A stretch of 64,000 nucleotides of DNA. Source: Hoplostethus atlanticus (lineage: Eukaryota > Chordata > Actinopteri > Trachichthyiformes > Trachichthyidae). Position numbers and translations under genes: made by a program. The stretch spans positions 1 through 64,000 of the forward strand of contig JAXDDX010000289.1 in NCBI GenBank assembly GCA_034670405.1, in the 5' to 3' direction. Positions within the stretch are counted from its first letter, which is position 1, and every line of letters begins with the position of its first letter. The notes under the pieces are model-generated. The model was given only the letters and a program-made list of their open reading frames with translations, searched no databases and was not told where the DNA came from. Positions 27,088 through 36,765 of the stretch are shown here, in pieces.

Positions 27088-29326
27088 TTACTTCCAATGT
27101 TCTTTAAAAGTGCATTTTATGTTTTGTTTGAATTGTTTTTTTGGTAGGCTCCTAATGGGATCAGGCAAACCATTCCACAGCTTGACAGCACGATAAGAAA
27201 ACATTCTTTTACCAGTTATAAGCCTAATCCTGGGTAGTACATAATCACTTGTGTTAGCTGCTCTTGTGTTAACTAAATGTCTATCTTTCACTTGCTGGAA
27301 CCTGCTTTTCAACAGTTTTGGCCTCTTTTTAGCCTGCAAGTTATAAAATGAATGAAGAACACTTATGGCTATTATATCCTTAATGGGTGACCATGCCAGT
27401 ATTTTATGTCGTTCTTCAACAGGGGTGTCATTCGGACATCTAAGAATAATTCTTGCAGCCTTATTTTGTGCAATTTGGAGCCTACTGATTTCTCCAACTC
27501 CGGCATTACCCCAAGTGGCAGCACAATAGTTCACCTGACTCCCAATTAGAGCATGAGTCACTTGTCTTACTATTTTTATGGGTAAGTATTCAGCTATTCT
27601 ACTAACCATGCCAGCAATCCTAACCAGCTTCTTACATAGATAAGATATATGTGATGTCCAAGACAGGCAACTATCAAGTTGGACACCTAACAGTCTGTTC
27701 TCATTTACTTGTTCAATCATTACACCATCTGCCATGAGCTGCAAGCAGGGGTGTGCTTGCCTTTTTCTCACAGAACCCATAAGCATTACTTTTGTTTTCT
27801 TCATATTCAGTACAAGTTTGTTAATATCAACCCATTCTTTAATTCTTTCTAGGTCTTGTTGCAGTGATGTCTGTATGTCTACACTTGAATAACCTGGTGC
27901 ATACACAGTTGTATCATCTGCAAAAATTGTAATTTGTGATTGGATTAGTGCACACGAAATATAATTTATATATATCAAATAAAGGAGAGGCCCAAGACAA
28001 CTGCCTTGAGGAAACTCCGCACTCTATATTCAGAGGAAAAGAGGAAGATCCATTTATATAAACAGATTGTGTTCTTTCAGATAAATAGGAATTAACCCAA
28101 TCAAGAGCGGTTTGTTGGAACCCATAATGAAAGAGCTTTTTCAGTAATATACTATGATCTACCAAATCAAATGCTGCACTAAAATCCAAAAATAATACAC
28201 CAACATATTTTCCCAAATCAATTTGTTCTAACCATTGATCTGTCATTTCGATAAGGGCTGTCCCTGTGGAATGGTCCTTGCGGTACGCATGCTGATTAAC
28301 AGAAATTAAATCATTAGTTTCCATATATGACCAAATCTGTTTACTAATTATACTTTCCAATATTTTACTAAGTGTAGGTAAAAGACTAATGGGGCGACTG
28401 TTCTCTGGTGAGAAAGGTTCTTTGCTATTTTTTGGAATTGGACATAGCTTAGCTTCCTTCCATGCCCTAGGGAACTGCCCCATTCCAATCGACCAATTAT
28501 ACAAATACCTCAAGGGGGCAGCAATCTGAGGAGCAGCATACCTCAATAACATGTTGTCCATTAAATCATAGCCTGTAGCTTTTCTGTCAGGAAGTGACTC
28601 TAGCAATTTCATAACCACTTCAGTTGTTACCAAGGATAGGGAAAATGAACACATTTTATTTAACATGATATTATTGTCAATCAGATTAATGAGAGATTCT
28701 TTAGAGTTAGAAGAATCAAACATTTTTCTTAATCTGTTGATTTTGCTTTCAAAATAAGCGGCATAATGATTGGCAATGTCAGCAGGCTTTGTGATTATTC
28801 TTCCATTCTCTGGGTATTGTGCAACATTTGTTCCCAGCAAGCCCCTAACTGTGTTCCATGTTTTTTTAGAGTCATTTCCACACTCCATAAATGCCATTTT
28901 ATAAAATGAAGCCTTCTTATTTCGATTCAATTTCAATGCATGGTTATGTAGTTTTCTATGGATCTGTTGGTCAGATTCTAACTTTGATCTTAAAGATACA
29001 GCTTTTGCCTCATTTCTCTCCATAAATACTTTATTAAGTTCCTCATCTATCCATGGAGCAGAACAGGCCTTAACAGTTCGTTTCCTAACTGGAGCATGCC
29101 GATTCATCACTTCGGTTAAAAGTTTTGTGAAGCATTCATAGGCATGGTCTAAGTTGTCCTCTAAATATATTAATTCCCAGGGAATTATAGCTAAATCCCT
29201 CTTGAATTCCTCACAGTTGAATCCTTTAAAACTCCTCTTTACTATTACTCTGGGTGGTCTTTTTGGAATCTTGGTTATTTTAGTTATAAATACAATATCA
29301 TGGTCCGACCAGCTAACAGGAAACAC
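27088..29326 (-). pseudogene. LINE ORF2, reverse transcriptase and C-terminal part
   Basis: The 470-codon frame (29326-27914) starts at the end of the endonuclease (PVSWSDHDIVF). It carries a linker with CSAPWIDEELNKVFMERNEA and RT blocks CPIPKNSKEPFSPENSRPIS and GVLFLDFSAAFDLVDHSILL. At about 28012 an extra T in a T run shifts the reading. The next frame (27978-27088) continues with YINYISCALIQSQITIFADD (catalytic FADD) and ends with ITGKRMFSYRAVKLWNGLPD. One added base is the only break I see in the RT, so the copy is fairly young. Confidence 0.8.
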
Positions 29327-29375
29327 ACAAGCACTTGAACACTATTGTGGTACACTAGTAAAAATCAGATCAATG

Positions 29376-30023
29376 TGTTGTAAATAATATGCTTTGTAAT
29401 AAGCAATATAATCTAGAGTGTGTGTAAAATGTTAAGTCAGCATGTAACCTAAAAGATCATAAAGTAATCATAAAGTTTCAATAAAGCTTCAAAAAACATA
29501 GTCTAACAGTTTCCTTACAGTAATCATAAAGTTTTAAAAAAATACAGTCTGAGGCCTTCTTGCAATAAGGGTGTCCAAGGACGAGCTGCAGAGGCCTAAA
29601 AATAGACAGGCGGAGCATGCGCAGACAGGCGGCCATATTATAATGGTGAATAGGAAAGTCCCCAAAACCCCGGGTTTTACGGCTGTGATTAGACACCATT
29701 ATTTTCTTGCTGACAAAGCTGAAATTAATGAAAAATGGGCGTAGAATCAGTATTCTCCACCCAGTCTCCATCCAGTTTTTAGGATATATAAGATCATGCA
29801 CAGACAGTTGTACTTCAGTCTGGTTCCGGGACCAACTCGGGTTTTGTCTCTGTTGAAGAATAAAGCTCTATTGCATCGAACTCTGATCATCTCCAGTGAC
29901 TTCTTTGAACCTGTTTGAGACTCCAGTAACTACAGAATCTACAGAATCGTGAAGAAGATTAAGTGTTGGCGTGGAGGTCCGGTCTTCATCACTGGCCTGA
30001 AACCTGGACTTCTTCCTCCGGCA
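29376..30023 (+). mobile_element. Solo LTR, copy 1 (TSD AATG)
   Basis: The 648-bp unit begins TGTTGTAAATAATATG and ends CTTCTTCCTCCGGCA, with AATG on both sides (29372-29375, 30024-30027). Inside are GGATATATAAG near 29782 as TATA box and GAATAAAGCTC near 29860 as poly(A) signal, so transcription would run on plus. Two related copies occur at 33070 and 37662. It lies in the endonuclease of the minus-strand LINE. A 4-bp duplication with TG...CA ends fits a Gypsy/ERV-type integrase. No internal region remains. Confidence 0.85.
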
Positions 30024-30623
30024 AATGCACGTCTCAGTACATACACCATTCCTTATTGAAGATCTTGTTGCATTTCTTACCATCTGTTTCATATTGCATC
30101 CCTCTGTAAATCTCAGTAATTTTGTTTTGTTAGTATTCTTGTTATCACTCCAATTAATATTCAATATATCTCCCATAAAAAACACTTCCTTATTGTCATC
30201 AGTTGCATTATCTAGACTAGTACATAAATCATCTAAATAGTTCACATTTGAGCTCGGGGGTCGATATGAATATCCAATTATTAGAGGTTTTTGATAAGGT
30301 AGATGCATCTGTACCCATATAGCCTCAAGGTAACTCATTGTTAAATCATCCCTCCTTTTGAAAGGCAGATGATTTTGAATATACATTGCCACACCTCCCC
30401 CACTCCGATTCCTATCCTTTCTTATGAGATTGTACCCATTAACATGGATTTGCCCATCAGTAATAGAACTGTCTAGATGTGACTCAGTGATTGCTAGAAC
30501 ATGAATAATATTTAACATATTACAAATTTCATTCATCTTATTTAGCAAACTACAAACATTTATATGAGCAATATGTAACCCTTTCTTAGGCAATTGTAGA
30601 TTAACAGAACTGGCTTGAATCAT
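30024..30623 (-). pseudogene. LINE ORF2 endonuclease, interrupted
   Basis: The minus frame contains KGLHIAHINVCSLLNKMNEI, LAITESHLDSSITDGQIHVN, YNLIRKDRNRSGGGVAMYIQ and MGDILNINWSDN. These are the exonuclease-endonuclease-phosphatase motifs (N at the start, TESHLD Glu/Asp, GDxN) that nick target DNA for LINE insertion. The frame runs on past 30023 into the solo LTR for about 50 codons, and the rest of the domain resumes near 29371. Confidence 0.8.
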
Positions 30624-30668
30624 TTGATTTTCGACAGTTTGAATGTTAACATCAAATATCTATCTTCA

Positions 30669-31583
30669 TCAAAATAACCAGGGCGTTGTTTTGGAGTCAC
30701 GATACAGTTGATTGTTTATGTACAATTTGTCGGTCACTAAAGTGACACGATCATTCAGAAGCCTATGTTCTTTCATTATAGGATAGAGTATCTTCCTCCT
30801 ATTAATGATTTCATGGGGAAATTGATCACTTACTCCAAACTTTGTGCCCTTAAGTTCTTTTCCTCGACTCTTAACAAGTTCTTTGTGCTTAAAATGTTCA
30901 AAATTGGCAACAATTGCTCTTGGTCTATCCTTCAATACCTTACCCATTCTGTGGACTCGGGAGAAAGTGACATTTTTTATCACTTCACTTGGCAGTTTTA
31001 GCTGTTCAGTCATGAAGGTCTTCACTACAGTCTCACAGTCAGCACTGTCTTCTTCGGCAATTCCTGAGAAAACCAAGTTGTCCCTGATAGAACGACATTG
31101 TTGGTCAAGCAAGGTTTCTTTCAAGCGCTTGTTCTCCCTTTCAAGCACATCAACCCTACTTTCCATATTCTGCACAGATTGCTTGAGGTTCCTATTATCA
31201 CTCAACAATTCATCAATTTGCCATTGACTGTATTCAAGGCTTGCTTTGAGCTGATTCAAGTCTTTCATCATAACCTCCAACACATTCAGTTTAGCAAGTC
31301 TATTATCAATTGACTTCAGCAGCCCAATCTCAACCTCCATTACCTCTTCATCTTCATGCTCCTTCATGCTTCATGCTTCAGAGCGTGCTCTCTTTGGGGA
31401 TGGTTTGGTCTCCTCAGCTGCAACACCTTGCCATCTTTGCTTAGTTTTCTTCTTCTTCCCAGTAAGCTTAATGGATGCCTTACTTGGTGAGCTTGCTTGT
31501 GACATTTCCAGTTGAGCAAGTTGGTATCTCTCTTTAAAATTGCTCAAGGGTTTCAATTGTTTCAGATGAATCCAGCTTGCCAC
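30669..31583 (-). pseudogene. LINE ORF1, coiled-coil RNA-binding protein
   Basis: The upstream frame (31583-31371) reads MASWIHLKQLKPLSNFKERY and a basic GKKKKTKQRWQG stretch, ending at TGA. Two codons later MKEHEDEEVMEVEIGLL starts the 232-codon frame. Its residues 10-90 show heptad-like leucines (LLKSIDNRLAKLNVLEVMMK), followed by an L1-type RRM (NLVFSGIAEEDSADCE ... KNVTFSRVHRMGKVLKDRPR) and C-terminal domain. Such proteins trimerise and coat LINE RNA. The stop between the parts may be a mutation or mark the true start. Confidence 0.7.
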
Positions 31584-31620
31584 AACAAGGAATCTTCACA
31601 AAGTCCAGGCCTTGCTTAGG

Positions 31621-32545
31621 ACTAGGCCTCACCTCCACATACAGGGGAGCAGCCCAGGCTTAATACAATCTATCAAAAATCTCCAAATGCAAAACTCATC
31701 CACAACACTTGGTCTTCTAAAACCACTATACAACTTTACAAATTTGACTTGACTTAATATTGACTAAAAATATCTTTAAAATATTCACAATTATGACAAA
31801 ACAAGTCAGAAGGCCTGTTATCTGCTTGCTGACAGCGTGCAAGCAGATCCATATCAGTACCATATCAGTACCTCACCTACCCATTCCCACCCTTACCCAA
31901 TGTTCTTGTTTCTAAGTATTATACTGTATCAAAATTAAAACAGTCATTGATTTGTCAGTAAATATTGCAAAGATTAGGTACTGATATGGATTTGACTAAG
32001 CAGTTAAGAGGCATTTGTTGTTAATGTTGCTAATTCTAAAAATATTGAAGTTTGAATGTTGCAATTGGCACTCTGGACTAGTGCACTTCAAGTATGCTAG
32101 TGCACTTCAAGTATGTCATTAAAACCTTAATGCATTAAAACATTTTGTGTCTGTAAAACATCAATAACACAAAACAGAAAAAAAATTCAGACAAAACTTC
32201 CCACAAATAGTTAGCCAGAGCGAAGTTGAATTCAAAGGCAAGCATTATTTTTGCATTAAATAATCTTACAAAGAGCAATATAGTTTTCAAAGTCAACAAG
32301 TCCTGGCCATATTTGACCACATCCAACATAGTCTTTTGGAGAGTCAAAACTGAAGAAGGCCACTGCAAGTCTGTGTCTGGACAGTGGAAGCTCCATATAA
32401 AGACAAGCTGCTGTATATGAGTGGAGGGTCCAATGGAGCTGACAGTGTCTTTGCAAGTTGTTGTTACAGTCATTTGAAAGATGGAGAAGTGAGTTGGGGT
32501 GTACCAGCAGCCGAGATTGTACAGTACTTGCCATGGCGATAGCAT
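31621..32545. other. Non-coding stretch, 3' region of SAMD3-like remnant
   Basis: No domain is recognised. 31840-31990 has repeated CATATCAGTACC phrases. The minus frames at 32135-32545 lie just downstream of the terminal coding exon and are probably 3' untranslated sequence. Confidence 0.4.
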
Positions 32546-33069
32546 TTAAGACAGCAACTTCAACTTTAAAGCTTGTACTTTTGGGGACAGCTTAATCCCA
32601 TCCAGTTCTAGGAAAAAGGTCTGAAACACATCAAAAGTGTAGCGCAGTGTTGGGGCGTATGCAAGGTTGAGGGCATAAATCAGCCCCATAAGCAGCGTGC
32701 AAGCTTTAGCAGTACTGCTGCATCCTGGCAACATCTCCTTGCCTTCAAGAAGAATGGATACATCCACTGGATCCTCTCCATCAGCACCATGGACGACCAG
32801 GATCTTGAGGATGTGTTGAGTGGCATCACTGCGGCTGTCCTCCTGCATACAATTTACAAGAAAAATTAAGACAATTCTAATGAGAAACAAATAAAAATAG
32901 AATTACTTGAATCATTCGAAGTGACTTCATTATCAGGGCAGAATGAACACATATGTGCTAAAAACGACCATCAGCACCTTTACAGTGCCAGGAAACCCAA
33001 TGGTTTTGTAACCCCAGAGCATGTTTAATTTTTGTGATGTACCATTTGGGCCATCACTGAACGGAATAT

Positions 33070-33844
33070 TGTTGTGAATAATATAATTTGTACTAAACAA
33101 TGATATGCTTTATAATAAGCAATATAATCTAGAGTGTGTGTGTGTGTTATGATAAATCTACATAAATATAGAATATGTTTGATTAAGCATGTAACCTAAA
33201 AGATCATAAAGTAATCATAAAGTTTCAATAAAGCTTCAAAAACATAGTCTAACGGTTTCCCTACAGTAATCATAAAGGTTTTTAAAAAAAATACAATCTG
33301 AGGCCCTTCTGCACTAAGGGTGTCCAAGGTCAGGCGGCAGAGGCTTTAAAAAAACCCAGGTGGGGCATGCGCAGACAAGAGAAGTCCAGGTGGCCATAAC
33401 ATAATGGTGAAATGGAAAGTCCCGAAGTTTCCCAGTTAACGCTACGTAATGGTGTAAAACGGGAAAACGAGACCGCCTACATGCCCACCAAGACCCCCCC
33501 ATAGGACCAAATTTGTTGTTCGGACACCATTATTTTCTTGCTGACAAAGCTAAAAATAATGAAAAATAGGCGTAGAAATCAGTATTCTCCACCCAGTTTT
33601 TAGGGTTTATAAGAGCATGCACAGACAGTTGTACGTCAGTCTGGTTCCGGGACCAACTCGGGTTTTGTCTCTTTTGAAGAATAAAGCTCTATTGCAACGA
33701 ACTCTGATCATCTCCAGTGACTTCTTTGAACCTGTTTGAGACTCCAGTAACTACAGCATCTACAGAATCGTGTAAAGTATTAAGTGTTGGCGTGGGGGTC
33801 CGGTCATCATCACTGGCCTGAGACTTGGACTTCTTCCTCCGACA
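33070..33844 (+). mobile_element. Solo LTR, copy 2 (TSD ATAT)
   Basis: The 775-bp copy of the family runs from TGTTGTGAATAATAT to CTTCTTCCTCCGACA, flanked by ATAT on both sides (33066-33069, 33845-33848). It is longer than copy 1, with extra sequence near 33430-33500 and in the left part. The AATAAA near 33680 is kept. The TATA-like GGGTTTATAAG near 33604 is altered. It separates two coding blocks of the SAMD3-like remnant. Confidence 0.85.
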
Positions 33845-34197
33845 ATATCTCCATCCCTTCGTTTAAACTGTGACATAAAAAAAAAAAAAACATGCTTTAC
33901 CAGGGAATCTTCAAAAAGTTCCTCTACTTCCTCTTCCAAGGTACAGTATGGGGCTACGGATAACAGCTTCACATCTCATCTCAATGCTTTGGTTCTGTGA
34001 ACAGATTAATATTGTGTCAATACTGAACTATTATTCATACACAATGAACTGTCAAGTGAGAACACAAGAGCATACATGTGCAAGGAGCAGTGATTTGAGC
34101 GCATGGAGCAAGAGCCATATGTGGAAATATTGACTGTGCAGGGGCATAGAAGCTACCGAGTGCAAGGATTTGTGCTATTTATGCGTACGCCTGGGGC

Positions 34198-34226
34198 TGT
34201 GTGTGTGTGTGTGTGAGAGAGAGAGA
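34198..34226. repeat. (TG)n(AG)n microsatellite
   Basis: A TG dinucleotide run passes directly into an AG run. Confidence 0.9.
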
Positions 34227-35439
34227 CAGTAGGTCCGTCTCCTGGCAAAAAAATGTGAACACAATTTTGAACAAGCACATCTGACTCAGTTTGTCCAGGA
34301 GCGGCCTCAGCTTGGTCCCCACGACACCTCCCTTGGCCTTCATCAGGGCAATAAGTTTTGGTGTGTAGTGGTCAAGTTTGTACATGAAGCTCTGCTCCAG
34401 GAAAATAGTTATTCTCCTGAATTCCTCATTGATCTGAATTGACAAAAGATTCACAAGTACAACATCAGGAACTGGACCAAATGGTCTGATGCAAAATGAA
34501 GCGAGGGTAAATTCTGTATAGGGCGTTTTAAACCCCGTAGATATTAATGGTGGAATGAACAAGCTAGCACTTTTTACAATGATCAACTCAAAAAGAGGAA
34601 CACTAATTTGACTTCCAATTTTAACTTTGAGAGAAGTGTGTTTCAAGTTTATTTATGTTCATGTGTTCAATCAGGAACAGTACGCCATAATATATATAAT
34701 AAAAACAAATTATTGTTACTGCCCAGTGGAGCAAGTAACATTTTTAAGGGTTTATAGATTCACCTACCTCAGCTTCACAAAACAAAGCAAGCCATCTCTC
34801 TTTGAAGTCATGAGCAGCTGGACTACCACTCACAACCTCAAGCCTTCGATAGGAGAACATTTTGGCCATTTGTTCTTGAATCACCTTAGTGTTGTTCTTC
34901 TTCTTACTTTGTTAAGAAGCTCCTGTGTCTCCATCTCCAGACTGTCGCTAGTTTCTCCACTTGGATGTGGAGGAAGGTAGTTGTCCTGGTAGATATCCTA
35001 AATGTGCAATTTCTGCATGACCAGGGGAGGAGGCCTACTGTTTCTCCCTGATGACACCAGCGTTGAAACCCGTCAATCTGTCCTCCTCTCAAGACCTCAA
35101 CTGTCCACTATATTGGCTAAGAGTAAAGTAACCCTGTAAATGAACAGAAACAATTTGTGATATTAAAACAATGATCTAAAATATTTAGCCACAATTTTAT
35201 ATTACAATACGCAATGACGAATAGGGAAAAACAACAACAGCGATATTATATCATGCATACATAGATTTCTACTTGCCTGAATGAGACCAATGTTGCAGCT
35301 TTAGACCAATCACACTTCATACTTTAAACATTTAATTTTAATCTTGTACAAAACTTATCAATACTGAATTGAATGCTTCATTTAAGTAATGTAAATTGTT
35401 TACATAATGCCATTAAAGTCAACTTTACCCGACTGGTAG

Positions 35440-36022
35440 TGTCACGGTCTCGGCCGTGCCACCAGTGTTCCCTGTGTTCTTCCTCCCCCTTGTGTCTCTA
35501 CCTGTCTGTCTGTGTGTTTGTGTTGGCGGGCGTGGCTTCCGACTCCGGCTCCTCCTCGGCTCATCACCACCTCCCGCTCACCTGCTCTACCCCGCACACC
35601 TGCTATCCATCAACCATCACCTCCAGTACAAAAACCCCGGCTTTCATCCCACTCATTGCCAGATCGTTGATTCAGCCACTGTGGTATTTCTCGTCGCCGG
35701 CTCCTAGAATTGTGCGTTCTAGTTAGACTCTTGCTTTCCCTACGTCTCGTTAACCCTGTTCTCCTCTACCTCAGGATCATTGCCTGTTACCCAGCCAATC
35801 TCGCCTCTCCGTCTGCCAGCCTGCCTGTCTGTCTACCTGCCTGTTCACCACCTGCTTGCCTTGCCAGCCACATCCACCATCGGTTTCCCCGGCTTCTCCC
35901 TGCTTCCGCCTCCTGCTCCTTCCCCTGCCTCCGCTCCAGCCTACCCCCCGGGTTTTCCCTCAATAAACCATTATTTTCCATACTCTGAATTCGGCTCTGC
36001 ATTTGGGTCCAAACCCGTGACA
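35440..36022 (+). mobile_element. Gypsy-type solo LTR
   Basis: The 583-bp unit starts TGTCACGGTCTCGG and ends CCAAACCCGTGACA, giving the inverted TGTCACGG/CCGTGACA termini typical of a large fish Gypsy LTR class. A CAATAAACC signal lies near 35962 and the unit is C/T-rich throughout. The flanks (GGTAG left, TTGCA right) do not match, so there is no target duplication. The LTR may result from recombination between different insertions. Long frames inside are by-products of composition. Confidence 0.8.
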
Positions 36023-36439
36023 TTGCAACAGGTCGGACCTCCCTAGCGTAGCAACAAGGTGGCTGACATTAGCACTGCCGTCTGATACAACGTGATTCAA
36101 ACGTTACCTTTATGTGCAGACTAGCTAGCAATAAATTACTTGCGGCGCAATATTCAAACGGCTTGACAGTTTTTTTTTTTCATAGTCAGCATACAAACCG
36201 GCCTAGCCAGCATGTTTTACATTCATTTTGGTACAACTAAATAACTTACCGACCGAAATAGGCAGCTTGAGCTTAATCATCACCAGCTAAATTACGCTAA
36301 CGTTAGGTAAACTTTTTCCACGGGAACGCGGCTAACGTTAACTACATTTCTCTCCTCTGCTTTCGACTAACCTCCCTTTTTATGGAAACTTTTATGCCTT
36401 TAGTTTTATAGAATTGAAATAAATAGCGGAGCTTTCCTG
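36023..36439. other. Unassigned spacer
   Basis: No coding support or clear repeat is visible. CTAACGTTA-type phrases recur. Confidence 0.4.
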
Positions 36440-36765
36440 TAGGGCTGCCCCCTGAAAGTCGACGAGTCGAATCATCTGTCGGAGACCCGTCAGTCGACTG
36501 AGATTCTTCAAGTCGAGCAGTCGTTTTTTTTTGTCAGTCAGTGTGCATTAAAATAACAGGATGAAACAGATAGAAGCTTACAAAAATTCACGGGATAACA
36601 TTTCAATGAGGAATTATAAATAAGGGTAATCTAAATTTTTATATTCTATTTAAAAAGAAAACCACGTTACAAACATCCGCTGGTGCCGCCATGGTTAACT
36701 GGTGAGAGAAGCTGAAACCTGAGGTGGAGTGGTTAGTAAACTAGGCTAGATAACAGAAGAACAGA

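Larger units (their letters stand above)
26636..31620 (-). mobile_element. Near-full-length two-ORF LINE (jockey/CR1-L2 group)
   Basis: On the minus strand, 5' to 3', are an ORF1 with coiled coil and L1-type RNA-binding domain (31583-30669), an apurinic-type endonuclease (30623 to about 30024), an RT (29326-27914), an RT/C-terminal domain (27978-27088), a 3' UTR and an AAAC-type tail near 26640-26655. A solo LTR (29376-30023) interrupts it. Without that the element is about 4.3 kb. The exact clade is uncertain: a coiled-coil ORF1 with this RT style occurs in Crack/L2-like groups. Target duplications were not identified. Confidence 0.8.
32546..35060 (-). pseudogene. SAMD3-like multicopy fish gene, decayed
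   Basis: Three coding blocks occur on minus. Block 1 (35060-34768) reads [20 protein letters not shown] and QELLNKV, shifts near 34908, then [20 protein letters not shown] ... FKERWLALFCEAE, ending at a GTAGGT donor. Block 2 starts after a TTCAG acceptor at 34433: INEEFRRITIFLEQSFMYKL then HYTPKLIALMKAKGGVVGTK. Block 3 (32845-32546) reads DATQHILKILVVHGADGEDP, DVSILLEGKEMLPGCSSTAK, ALLMGLIYALNLAY-like sequence and LDGIKLSPKVQALKLKLLS, then stop. Blocks 1 and 2 join in phase. These match the C-terminal half of uncharacterised fish proteins annotated as SAMD3-like, function unknown. A linking exon was not found; the solo LTR at 33070 lies in that gap. Confidence 0.5.

Noticed and set aside
29478..29801. 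107-codon frame starting MHDLIYPKNW, with a relative at 37875-38138
   Set aside because: Both are within copies of the same LTR; conserved only because the LTR is.
32256..32534. 92-codon minus frame as the last exon of the SAMD3-like gene
   Set aside because: It follows the stop after LKLKLLS and has no similarity to the family; it is more likely 3' untranslated sequence.
33760..33972. Minus frame with TLEEEVEELFEDSLVK as the missing exon of the SAMD3-like gene
   Set aside because: It runs into the solo LTR, lacks clear splice sites and does not match the family segment expected there.
35373..36046. Pro/Ser/Cys-rich frames of 78-117 codons
   Set aside because: They lie in the C/T-rich Gypsy-type LTR and show no protein family.
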